Shown: positions 1 through 7,529 of the stretch, piece by piece | How positions within the stretch are numbered: position 1 is the stretch's first letter | Layout: each line of letters opens with the position of its first letter | Assembly (NCBI GenBank): GCA_035390885.1 | Contig: DAOOUW010000028.1 | Coordinates: 1 to 27,147 of the forward strand | Length of the DNA stretch: 27,147 bases | Reading direction: 5' to 3' | DNA from: JAOAFT01 sp035390885 | GTDB taxonomy: Bacteria > Bacteroidota > Ignavibacteria > UBA10030 | Made by a program: the position numbers and the translations under genes | Notes under the pieces: generated by a model | What the model was told of the DNA's origin: nothing | What the model saw: only the letters and a program-made list of their open reading frames with translations | Databases searched by the model: none

Positions 1-1028
1 AGCGAGTCTTTCCAATAGTAACTCATATTGAAAGATGTATTGTAAACCCAACCGTAGAGAATTATTAGATGAGCAATGTAAACGAAGAGAGATTGCATGC
101 CCAATGTCGTAAGCCATCGAGGCATAACCCACGAGCGATGAGGCTGTCGTAAAAAGGCATCTTCAAAATACCACAGAGCGCTCATCATTAGAAAAAGAAT
201 TCCAAATCGAATCCAGAAGTAATTGGGACTTGTATGCCAGAAGTCATAGTTGGAATAGGTAGAGTAGGGAAGAGCATCGAGTCCCCACCCTAAAAGGATC
301 AGAGCAATTCCTGTAAAGAATAAATTTTGAATAAAAACGCTTTCCCTCAGATTTTGCGCAGCTCTGAGGAACATCCAGGAAACGATCGTCCCTCCTAAAA
401 GATACGCTGCAAACGGAAAAAATGGGAAGTACGACTTTCCTTTAATGTGAAATGCAGGCACAAGGAAAGGTGGAAGTTGATTCGTAAAATTTTCCGAAGA
501 AACGATTGGCGTTAAATAAACAATCGAAAGAAAGAGAATAACGATTGTTATGAGAAATGGTTTTTCTTTTTTTAGTATGAAAAGCAAAATCCGTAGGATG
601 AGTAAACTCACGCCAATACATTGAAGCACATCGAACGCAAAGAAAGCATCCCATTCTGATTGTGTTGCCAGTGCGAGTGACTTCTGTAGAGAAAGGTACG
701 GAACATGGAGCGCATAGCCAGTAAAAATTAAAAGAATAGCGCGCCAGCAGCGCCGTAAAAAACGCTTGTTGAATGTAATTGCCTGTTCCCATTTCCGCTG
801 TGTTGCAATAGCAAATGCAAATCCTGAACCGAAGAGGAATCCAGGCGCGGTTACTCCGTGGAAAATTTCATGGATCCGAAACCATTCCGATACGCGAAGT
901 TCTGGCGTTAAAAGTTCTCGAAGTACATGTCCTTCGAGCATCAATAAAACAATGAGTCCACGGTAAAGGTCGAGAAAAACGTAACGACCTTTACCTTCGC
1001 TCCAGGTATGAGACGCAGTTTTTGTCAT
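1..1028 (-). CDS. Membrane acyltransferase of the heparan-alpha-glucosaminide N-acetyltransferase / DUF1624 type, partial (C-terminus beyond the left edge)
   Basis: Reading the reverse strand from the ATG at 1028 gives an unbroken frame of 342 codons to the window edge. The N-terminus contains FLDLYRGLIVLLMLEGHVLR, followed near residues 55-75 by FHGVTAPGFLFGSGFAFA. This 'DxxRGL...H...HGxTAPxFLFxxG' pattern is typical of the DUF1624/HGSNAT-like integral membrane acyltransferases, which move an acyl group onto an acceptor across the membrane. Many hydrophobic segments follow (for example around ILLIFTGYALHVPYL, LLILRILLFIL and FLITIVILFLSIVYL), so it is polytopic. It starts 36 nt after the pta stop on the same strand, so the two are probably co-transcribed, but nothing shows a functional link. 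The acceptor is unknown. The family call rests on the N-terminal motifs, and OpgC or acyltransferase-3 relatives are the main alternative. Confidence 0.75.
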   Translation of the reverse strand, partial: MTKTASHTWSEGKGRYVFLDLYRGLIVLLMLEGHVLRELLTPELRVSEWFRIHEIFHGVTAPGFLFGSGFAFAIATQRKWEQAITFNKRFLRRCWRAILLIFTGYALHVPYLSLQKSLALATQSEWDAFFAFDVLQCIGVSLLILRILLFILKKEKPFLITIVILFLSIVYLTPIVSSENFTNQLPPFLVPAFHIKGKSYFPFFPFAAYLLGGTIVSWMFLRAAQNLRESVFIQNLFFTGIALILLGWGLDALPYSTYSNYDFWHTSPNYFWIRFGILFLMMSALWYFEDAFLRQPHRSWVMPRWLTTLGMQSLFVYIAHLIILYGWVYNTSFNMSYYWKDS

Positions 1029-1064
1029 TCTAACTTTATCGAAAAGCGGTTCAACGCAATGAGA

Positions 1065-2045
1065 TTAAAGAGCGCCTGCCACAACGTTAATAGCAGTAAC
1101 AGTAACAATGTCGTCAGCGCTACAGCCACGCGAGAGGTCGAAGAATGGTTTCTTCAATCCCTGCACAATCGGTCCGTAGGCATCCGCGCCAGCCATGCGT
1201 TGAGCTAACTTGTAGCTGATGTTACCGGCATCGAGGTCGGGAAAAATCAGTACATTCGCTTTGCCTTCAACTGGACTGCCGGGGGCTTTCCGTTGAGCGA
1301 CTTCTGGAACGATTGCAGCGTCAAGCTGAAGTTCACCATCGACGATGAGGTCGGGTCTTTTCTGCTTTACGAGCGCTGTTGCCTTCTGAACTTTTTCTAC
1401 TTTTGGATGCGATGCGCTCCCTTTTGTAGAGAACGAGAGCATAGCGATTCGCGGATCTTCGCCGGTTAATCTTCGATGATTTCCCGATGCTGAAATTGCA
1501 ATATCTGCAAGTTGTTCTACGGTTGGATCTGGTACGACACCCGAATCGGAAAATGTGTATACTTTTTCCGGAAAGACGATGAGGAAAAAGCTCGATACCA
1601 CGCTGATTTCAGGAGGCATTCCAATTATTTGAATGCCTGCGCGCAACACATCGCTCGTGGCTGAAAGAGAACCAGCAACGCTTCCGTCGGCGAGGTCTTC
1701 CCGAACCATCATTGCAGCGAAGAATAAAGAGCGCCTCATTATTTTTGAAGCTTCTTCGTACGTCATCCCTTTTGATTTCCGGAGTTCGTAGTAAATTTTA
1801 ATGAATGATTCTAAATCTTTTGATTCTTCGGGATCGACAATATTTATTCCATCTAATGCAACGCCGAGATTTTTCGCCTTGGTAAGAATTTCGGTTTGAG
1901 GTCCAACTAAAGTTATAGTTGCAATTTTTTCATCTGTTATAATGCGAGCCGCTTGAATCGCACGTTCATCGGTTGCATCGGGTAACAGAATGTGTTTTTT
2001 CAATGATTTAGCTTTTTGTTTAATATCAGCAATGATTGTGTTCAT
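1065..2045 (-). CDS. pta: Phosphate acetyltransferase
   Basis: The 326-aa product matches the short, single-domain Pta form. It interconverts acetyl-CoA plus phosphate and acetyl phosphate plus CoA in the cytoplasm, the first step of acetate production or the last of acetate activation. Visible signatures are the GSLSATSDVLRAG stretch (about 125-137), FSDSGVVPDPT (about 165-175), the 'VDGELQLDAA' segment and the C-terminal DLSRGCSADDIV (303-314), which holds the Arg/Asp pair associated with CoA chemistry in this family. Length and start (ATG at 2045, LLPDATDERAI near residues 20-30) are normal. Acetate kinase, the usual partner, is not in the window. The downstream acyltransferase follows after 36 nt. 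It is divergent from miaB, with a shared upstream region of about 225 nt. The related phosphate butyryltransferases are a less likely reading. Confidence 0.93.
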   Translation of the reverse strand: MNTIIADIKQKAKSLKKHILLPDATDERAIQAARIITDEKIATITLVGPQTEILTKAKNLGVALDGINIVDPEESKDLESFIKIYYELRKSKGMTYEEASKIMRRSLFFAAMMVREDLADGSVAGSLSATSDVLRAGIQIIGMPPEISVVSSFFLIVFPEKVYTFSDSGVVPDPTVEQLADIAISASGNHRRLTGEDPRIAMLSFSTKGSASHPKVEKVQKATALVKQKRPDLIVDGELQLDAAIVPEVAQRKAPGSPVEGKANVLIFPDLDAGNISYKLAQRMAGADAYGPIVQGLKKPFFDLSRGCSADDIVTVTAINVVAGAL

Positions 2046-2076
2046 ATTTTTAATCTTTCAATAATGTTAAAAAATA

Positions 2077-2105
2077 TTGATAAACCGTTTTCAAAATAAC
2101 ATCAA
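2077..2105 (-). promoter_or_regulatory. Weak candidate sigma70-type promoter for pta
   Basis: On the reverse strand, TTGATG (2105-2100) and TATCAA (2082-2077) are separated by 17 nt, about 32 nt upstream of the pta start codon. Each box matches the consensus at four of six positions, which can occur by chance in AT-rich DNA. The correct spacing and location are the only support. Confidence 0.28.
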
Positions 2106-2232
2106 GTTGATGAATATTCAATAAGTTAGCGCAAGCGAAAGCAACCTGTCGAAATGTCAACAACGATATAGTTAAAGATAAAAAACTTTAATTTTCTAAA
2201 CAATTAAATATGTTTAATGATAGTAACATGGA

Positions 2233-2261
2233 TTGAGAATCTGTCAGAGTTTCATTATAAT
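2233..2261 (+). promoter_or_regulatory. Strong sigma70-like promoter for the miaB operon
   Basis: TTGAGA at 2233-2238 and a perfect TATAAT at 2256-2261 are separated by 17 nt. The expected start point (about 2267-2268) lies only 3-4 nt before the ATG at 2271, and no Shine-Dalgarno sequence precedes that ATG. This supports 2271 as the true miaB start and suggests a leaderless or nearly leaderless transcript. It also argues against the in-frame ATG at 2217, which lies upstream of the promoter. Confidence 0.6.
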
Positions 2262-2270
2262 AATAGAGCG

Positions 2271-3620
2271 ATGAAGAAGGTATATATCGAAACATACGGC
2301 TGTCAAATGAACCTTGCCGATACCGAAATCGTGCTCAGTATTCTTTCACAAGCAGGATATACTCAAACGACAAACATTGCGGAGAGCGATGTTGTTCTGG
2401 TGAATACCTGCGCTGTGAGAGATAATGCCGAGCAGCGTGTATTCGGAAGAATTGGAATGTTCAGGCAATACAAGAAGAAAAATTCGGGCGTTGTTGTTGG
2501 AGCGCTTGGATGTATGGCGGAGCATTTGCGGCAAGAATTGTTTGATGATGATGCGGTGGATTTTGTAGTTGGACCGGATGAATACAGAAAATTACCTTCT
2601 ATTATAGAAGCGGCACAAGCAGGAGAAAAGGGAATAGCTGTTCGGCTTTCGAGAGTCGAAACTTACGAAGATATTATTCCACTCCGCACAGATGGAATTT
2701 CAGCCTGGATTGCGATTATGCGAGGATGCAATAATTTTTGTTCGTATTGCGTGGTGCCTTTTACTCGCGGTCGTGAGCGAAGCCGTTCCTTAAACGGAAT
2801 CGTGCAGGAAGTCGAGCGTCTATCGCTGCAAGGATTCAAAGAAGTAACGCTGCTTGGTCAGAATGTAAATTCATACCATGATGGTACAAAAGATTTTGCA
2901 GATTTACTCGATAGGGTTGCGCGAATTGATCGCACAATGCGAATTCGGTTTACAACATCGCATCCGTACGATATGTCCGACAAGCTTATTGATACAATTG
3001 CTCTGCACTCAAATATTTGCAATTTCATTCACTTACCTCTTCAGTCTGGTTCGAACAGAATTTTGAAATTGATGAACCGTGCGTATACAATTGAACACTA
3101 TCAACGCCTTGTATCGAAAATACGAGAACACATTCCCTCTGTAGCTTTATCGACGGATATCATTGCAGGCTTTCCAATGGAGACCGAAGATGATCATCGG
3201 AGAACACTCGAAGCTCTGGAAGAAATTCAATTCGATGGCGCTTTTACATTTAAGTACTCTCCGCGCAAACGGACAAAAGCATGTTCATTGAATGATGATG
3301 TTCCTGAAGAAGAAAAAATTCGCCGTTTGAATGAAATCATCGAACTTCAACGTGCAATTTCTCTGAGACTCAATGAAGCGATGATTGGAAAAACAGTAGA
3401 AGTATTGGTCGAGGGAACGAGTAAAAAATCCGAGAACGAATACTGCGGCAGAACTGATACGAATAAAATGGTTGTATTTCCGCACTCGACAGAAAAACCG
3501 GGTGACTATTTAACTCTTACAATAAATCATGTTAATGCAGCAACTTTATTTGGGACGCAGATTAATCAACAACGGGAGAAGATTTACGATAAAACATTTT
3601 CAAGGAGTATAGCATTATGA
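2271..3620 (+). CDS. miaB: tRNA-2-methylthio-N6-dimethylallyladenosine synthase (MiaB)
   Basis: This radical-SAM enzyme adds the 2-methylthio group to i6A37 of tRNAs reading UNN codons. From the ATG at 2271 the product is 449 aa, the usual size. The N-terminal UPF0004 domain has Cys11 (YGCQMN), Cys47 (NTCAVR) and Cys81 (LGCMAE), which hold the auxiliary 4Fe-4S cluster. The radical-SAM motif CNNFCSYC gives Cys153, Cys157 and Cys160, followed by VVPFTRGRERSRS, characteristic of MiaB rather than RimO or MtaB. A TRAM domain makes up the last 70 or so residues. An in-frame ATG at 2217 would add 18 residues unlike the family, and a promoter lies across that extension, so I reject it. The stop overlaps the next start in ATGA (3617-3620). 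It leads a six-gene operon whose other members look envelope-related. Confidence 0.95.
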   Translation: MKKVYIETYGCQMNLADTEIVLSILSQAGYTQTTNIAESDVVLVNTCAVRDNAEQRVFGRIGMFRQYKKKNSGVVVGALGCMAEHLRQELFDDDAVDFVVGPDEYRKLPSIIEAAQAGEKGIAVRLSRVETYEDIIPLRTDGISAWIAIMRGCNNFCSYCVVPFTRGRERSRSLNGIVQEVERLSLQGFKEVTLLGQNVNSYHDGTKDFADLLDRVARIDRTMRIRFTTSHPYDMSDKLIDTIALHSNICNFIHLPLQSGSNRILKLMNRAYTIEHYQRLVSKIREHIPSVALSTDIIAGFPMETEDDHRRTLEALEEIQFDGAFTFKYSPRKRTKACSLNDDVPEEEKIRRLNEIIELQRAISLRLNEAMIGKTVEVLVEGTSKKSENEYCGRTDTNKMVVFPHSTEKPGDYLTLTINHVNAATLFGTQINQQREKIYDKTFSRSIAL

Positions 3621-4360
3621 AGAAGGTCGTTGGGTTGTTTATACTCGGAGTAATTTTGGTTTTACCTGTCGGCGCTCAGACGGGAAATGAACCGGATATA
3701 CGGCGTCGGCTTGAGCTCATCGAGCAGGGGAAAGAAGAAATTGTTCGTGCAGAATTACCAACGCTGATGACGCAGTATCAAAATAATCCTGGAGTTCTCT
3801 ACCTTCAGGCGGTTTTAACCACTGATGGAAGTGAAGCTGCCAAGATGTATCAGAATATCGTTGATAATTTTCCTCGAAGCGAATGGGCTGACGATGCTCT
3901 TTTTAAATTGTATCAGTACTATTACTCAATCGGTCTTTATAAAACTGCAGATCAAAAATACCAGCAATTGAAGCAAGATTATCCTTTTTCTGCTTATGCA
4001 ATGGAGCAAACGCCGCTTGCTGAAGAGACGCCCAAACCACAGAAAGAGGTAAAACAACAAAAAGAAATAGTCGAGCCAAGAGAGAATGTTCCATCATCTA
4101 CGCCGAGTCAACAGCCGCAGAAATATAATGCGGGGTTTACAGTGCAGGTAGGAGCTTTTTCGACGCTCAACAATGCCGAAATTTTGAAGTCGAAATTCGA
4201 GCAGGAAGGATATACCTGCAACATCTTTACAATTATGAGCAATGGGAAAAAACTTCACAAAGTTTGGGTCGGCGAATATCGAACGTACGATGAAGCAAAG
4301 GCGGTATCGTCGGAACTCAAAGAAAAATTTGGACTTAATGCAATTGTGGTATCACGGTAA
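3617..4360 (+). CDS. Exported TPR and SPOR-domain protein (YbgF-like N-terminal part, peptidoglycan-binding C-terminus)
   Basis: The 247-aa product opens with a signal peptide (MKKVVGLFILGVILVLPVGA, cleavage probably around Ala-Gln 20-21). Residues about 45-135 look like tetratricopeptide helices of the YbgF/BamD type, for example the segments around NNPGVLYLQAV, IVDNFPRSEWADDALFKL and LKQDYPFSAYA. A Pro/Gln/Lys-rich linker (about 135-170) leads to a SPOR domain (about 172-247: FTVQVGAFSTLNNAEILKSK, VWVGEYRTYDEAKAV). SPOR domains bind denuded peptidoglycan glycan strands, commonly at the septum, so a periplasmic role in envelope maintenance or division is likely. The start codon lies inside the miaB stop (ATGA) with AAGGAG about 10 nt upstream, implying translational coupling. 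Its stop also overlaps the next start (TAATG). The precise partner is unknown. Confidence 0.85.
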   Translation: MKKVVGLFILGVILVLPVGAQTGNEPDIRRRLELIEQGKEEIVRAELPTLMTQYQNNPGVLYLQAVLTTDGSEAAKMYQNIVDNFPRSEWADDALFKLYQYYYSIGLYKTADQKYQQLKQDYPFSAYAMEQTPLAEETPKPQKEVKQQKEIVEPRENVPSSTPSQQPQKYNAGFTVQVGAFSTLNNAEILKSKFEQEGYTCNIFTIMSNGKKLHKVWVGEYRTYDEAKAVSSELKEKFGLNAIVVSR

Positions 4361-5469
4361 TGGATCGAGCTGTATTTCAACAAACATACGGAATCATTGG
4401 TCAATCGCCTGAAATTCAGGAGATTGTGGACACGCTCCAGCAGGTTGCGCCGACGGATATTCCTGTGCTTATTACCGGTGAGAGCGGCACGGGAAAAGAA
4501 GTTATTGCAAAAGCAATTCACGGTGCAAGCAAACGCGCTCAAAAAGAAATAGTAGCCGTTAATTGCGGCGCAATACCTGAAGGATTGATCGAGAGCGAAC
4601 TCTTTGGACATGAGAGAGGCGCTTTTACAAGCGCAACCGAAACACGAAAAGGTTATTTTGAAATTGCAGATGGCGGAACGATTTTTTTAGATGAAATTGG
4701 AGAGATGCCGCTTGCGACACAGGTAAAATTGCTCCGTGTGTTAGAGAGCGGAGAATATATGCGCGTTGGATCATCGATGACACGAAGAACAGATGTGCGG
4801 GTGATTGCAGCGACGAACAAAGTACTGGAGTACGAAGTTCAACAGAAGCGGTTCAGAGAAGATTTATATTTTCGGCTGCGCTCTGTCAATATTCATTTGC
4901 CGCCCTTACGCGAGCGAAAGGAAGATATTCCACTTCTCGTTGAACATTTTGTGAAAGAGGTAACAGAGAAAAATCAAATACAGTTCGACGGTTTTACGGA
5001 TGATGCGACCGAGCTTCTTATGAAGTACGATTGGCCCGGAAATATTCGTGAGTTAAAAAATGTGATTGAAAGTATGCTCGTACTCGAAGGGGGAAAATTA
5101 TTGACAGCGAACGAAGTGAAAAAATATTTGCAAAATCAATTTCCAAATACTCAAAGAAATTTGCCGGTATTTACAAATAAAACTGTTGAACAAGCCGAGC
5201 GTGAGCTAATTTATCGCGCTCTTATAGATTTGAAATCGAATATTATGGAAATGCGCAAACTGTTGGAAGAAAGACTTTTGCATTCGAATGGAAATAATAA
5301 AGCTTTAGCAGTTCCTGCGGCTGAAGATGTACTTTCGCTGGATGAGATGGAACGTCGAATGATTCAGGCGGCTCTCGAGCGACATAACGGAAACAGGAGA
5401 TTGGCGGCAAACGATTTGAACATCAGTGAACGAACATTGTATCGAAAGATAAAAGAGTTTGGTTTGTAG
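4360..5469 (+). CDS. Sigma54-interacting AAA+ transcriptional activator without receiver domain
   Basis: The 369-aa protein begins almost directly with the AAA+ domain, leaving no room for a receiver or GAF sensor. Visible motifs are Walker A GESGTGKE (40-47), GAFTSA (87-92, where the sigma54-contacting loop is normally GAFTGA), Walker B GGTIFLDE (105-112), FREDLYFRLR with candidate arginine fingers R166/R172, and WPGNIRELKN (sensor II region). A Fis-type helix-turn-helix closes the protein (MIQAALERHNGNRRLAANDL, ISERTLYRKIKEFGL). Such proteins remodel sigma54-RNA polymerase at -12/-24 promoters from an upstream enhancer. Without a regulatory domain, activity may be set by amount or by a partner. 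The gene is coupled on both sides: it overlaps the preceding stop by one base and its TAG abuts the lptE ATG. I saw no clear -12/-24 promoter in the window, so its targets are unknown. Confidence 0.9.
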   Translation: MDRAVFQQTYGIIGQSPEIQEIVDTLQQVAPTDIPVLITGESGTGKEVIAKAIHGASKRAQKEIVAVNCGAIPEGLIESELFGHERGAFTSATETRKGYFEIADGGTIFLDEIGEMPLATQVKLLRVLESGEYMRVGSSMTRRTDVRVIAATNKVLEYEVQQKRFREDLYFRLRSVNIHLPPLRERKEDIPLLVEHFVKEVTEKNQIQFDGFTDDATELLMKYDWPGNIRELKNVIESMLVLEGGKLLTANEVKKYLQNQFPNTQRNLPVFTNKTVEQAERELIYRALIDLKSNIMEMRKLLEERLLHSNGNNKALAVPAAEDVLSLDEMERRMIQAALERHNGNRRLAANDLNISERTLYRKIKEFGL

Positions 5470-6006
5470 ATGAAGAAAAAAACTATAACATATCGTTCTT
5501 CTTTCTTAGATCGTGCATTTTTGTGCGGTGTTTGTCTTCTGGTAATGGTGGTAGGCGGATGCACATACTCTTTCAAAGGCGGTTCGGTACCATCGCATCT
5601 TAAAACGATAGCCATTCCAGTCGTTGAAGATCAAACAGGTTCTGGCGATCCAAGTTTGCGCGAACTGATGACGCGACAGCTCAATGACCTTTTCGTTGCG
5701 GATAATTCGCTGCAGTTGACGGATCGCAACTCAGCTGATGCCGTGCTCGAAGTTGTTATTACGGATTTGAGAGACGCTCCAGCAGTTCTACAAGGAGTCG
5801 AGCAGGTAACGCAGCGGCGCATTACAATTACAGTTCGAGCAACGCTTCAGGATCAGGTATTGAGAAAGAAGATGTGGGAAAAGAGTTTTTCTGGGTGGGG
5901 AGATTATCCTTCGGGAAGTTCGTTCACACAACGGAACGAAGGCATTACCGAAGCAATAAAAAAAATTACTGAAGATATTTTAAACGAAACAGTAGCAGGA
6001 TGGTGA
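5470..6006 (+). CDS. lptE: LptE-family outer-membrane LPS-assembly lipoprotein
   Basis: The 178-aa product has a short basic N-terminus, a hydrophobic segment (about 16-29) and a lipobox VVGGC with Cys31 as the lipidation site. The mature part starts with CTYSFKGGSVPSHLKTIAIP, the typical opening of the FCB-type LptE family, and continues with paired beta/alpha segments (SADAVLEVVITDL, RRITITVRATLQDQVL) and a helix near the end (ITEAIKKITEDIL). LptE plugs the LptD barrel and helps place lipopolysaccharide in the outer leaflet. LptD is not in the window. The gene begins directly after the sigma54 activator stop and is followed after 3 nt by the glycosyltransferase, so surface polysaccharide functions are grouped here. 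The call rests on overall pattern and context, since LptE sequences diverge strongly. Confidence 0.8.
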   Translation: MKKKTITYRSSFLDRAFLCGVCLLVMVVGGCTYSFKGGSVPSHLKTIAIPVVEDQTGSGDPSLRELMTRQLNDLFVADNSLQLTDRNSADAVLEVVITDLRDAPAVLQGVEQVTQRRITITVRATLQDQVLRKKMWEKSFSGWGDYPSGSSFTQRNEGITEAIKKITEDILNETVAGW

Positions 6007-6009
6007 ATT

Positions 6010-7527
6010 ATGAATATTGCATTTATTTTTCTTCGACAACAAATTCTAGAAAGTCCAACCTTTACGGACTTTGTACTCTATGCGTATTTTATTTCGCTCT
6101 TAATTCTCTTTGCGTTTGGCGCGCATGGCTTTGTAATGGTTTACCATTACTTAAAACAGAAAGGACAGAAGTTCGAGACGCCGCCTTTGACAGAAACGCC
6201 AATAGTAACTATTCAGTTGCCAATCTTCAATGAATACTACGTCGTCAATCGTTTGATCGATGCTGTCTGTGCTTTGGATTATCCTAAAGATAAATTAGAA
6301 ATTCAGGCGCTCGATGACTCGACCGATGAGACTGTAGAACTGTGTGCGAAAACTGTAGCGCACTATCGTTCGCTCGGTTATGATATTAAGCATATCCATC
6401 GTACCGATCGAAGCGGCTACAAAGCAGGAGCTTTGAAGTATGGGTTGGAATTAGCGCGCGGTGAGTTCATTGCCATCTTCGACGCTGATTTTGTACCAAA
6501 CAGAGACTTCCTGCAAAAGACAATTCCGCACTTTTATACTGATCCAAAAATTGCTGTCGTGCAGACACGGTGGGAACACATCAACGCAGAATACTCTTTG
6601 CTTACAAAAGCGCAAGCCTTTGCCCTCGATGGGCATTTTGTAGTTGAGCAAGATGTACGATGCAAAGCTGGATACTTTATAAATTTCAATGGAACTGGAG
6701 GCGTGTGGCGTAAGACAGCGATTTACGATGCTGGCAATTGGCAATCTGATACGTTGACCGAGGATCTCGACTTGAGTTACCGTGCACAATTGCGTGGCTG
6801 GAAATTTATTTATCTCACCGATGTTACATCGCCTGCAGAACTTCCAGCAGAGGTCAACGCTCTTAAGTCTCAACAATTTCGGTGGACAAAAGGAGCAATC
6901 GAAACTGCACGGAAAATGTTACCGGAAGTATGGAAAGCGAAGATGCCACTTCGTGTAAAAATTCACTCGACATTTCATCTTACTAATAATTTTGTTTTTC
7001 CGTTTATTCTTCTCGCTGGTATCTTGAATGTTCCGCTCATTTTCATCAAACAACATGGCGGACATGAAGCGTACTTTGCAATAATGTCTGTGTTTGTAAT
7101 TGCTTTCATTGGGTCATTCTTATTCTATCTCGTTTCACAGAAATCGGTTCATCCCGATTGGCGCAAACGTATATTGCTCTTTCCGCTGTTTATGGCAGGA
7201 AGTATGGGATTTGCCGTTAATAATACCCGTGCTGTGTTTGAAGGACTTTTGAGACGCAGGAGCGAATTTGTTCGAACGCCAAAATATGCCATCGAAAAGA
7301 AACAAGATGCATGGCAGGTAAAGAAATACGCAATTAGAGAAAAAATTGATTGGGTGGTTGTAGTAGAAATTCTTTTGGCTCTTTATTGCTTTTTTGGAGT
7401 CATTTCATCATTATATTACTTAGAAATAGCTGCGTTGCCATTTCAGTTACTCTATTTAATAGGATTTGGAAGTATAGCGTGGCTATCAATTCAGCAAGGA
7501 CTAGAGGCTCGCAAAATTCGTCAATAG
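6010..7527 (+). CDS. Membrane-embedded family 2 glycosyltransferase (processive, cellulose-synthase-like)
   Basis: The 505-aa protein has an N-terminal membrane segment (about 20-45), a cytoplasmic GT-A catalytic domain and four or five C-terminal membrane segments from about residue 310. The domain shows the full processive GT2 set: VTIQLPIFNE (67-76), DDSTDE (102-107), the DAD metal-binding triad (158-160), TED with the catalytic base (250-252) and QQFRW (288-292). Such enzymes polymerise a sugar from a nucleotide donor and may extrude the chain. The closest types are bacterial CESA/CslA-like glucan or mannan synthases, and the sugar cannot be read from the sequence. There is no PilZ domain. 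It lies 3 nt after lptE and ends 2 nt before the TPR gene, so it probably acts in the same envelope programme. Confidence 0.88.
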   Translation: MNIAFIFLRQQILESPTFTDFVLYAYFISLLILFAFGAHGFVMVYHYLKQKGQKFETPPLTETPIVTIQLPIFNEYYVVNRLIDAVCALDYPKDKLEIQALDDSTDETVELCAKTVAHYRSLGYDIKHIHRTDRSGYKAGALKYGLELARGEFIAIFDADFVPNRDFLQKTIPHFYTDPKIAVVQTRWEHINAEYSLLTKAQAFALDGHFVVEQDVRCKAGYFINFNGTGGVWRKTAIYDAGNWQSDTLTEDLDLSYRAQLRGWKFIYLTDVTSPAELPAEVNALKSQQFRWTKGAIETARKMLPEVWKAKMPLRVKIHSTFHLTNNFVFPFILLAGILNVPLIFIKQHGGHEAYFAIMSVFVIAFIGSFLFYLVSQKSVHPDWRKRILLFPLFMAGSMGFAVNNTRAVFEGLLRRRSEFVRTPKYAIEKKQDAWQVKKYAIREKIDWVVVVEILLALYCFFGVISSLYYLEIAALPFQLLYLIGFGSIAWLSIQQGLEARKIRQ

Positions 7528-7529
7528 AC

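Noticed and set aside
442..792. 116-codon open frame on the minus strand
   Set aside because: It lies in another frame within the membrane acyltransferase gene, whose reading frame is unbroken and has family motifs.
2217..2270. Longer miaB start adding 18 residues
   Set aside because: The extension is unlike MiaB N-termini and a strong promoter (2233-2261) lies across it.
7350..7529. Upstream in-frame start for the TPR protein inside the glycosyltransferase gene
   Set aside because: This would overlap the glycosyltransferase by about 180 nt; the ATG at 7530 is 2 nt after its stop and the product begins like a TPR protein.
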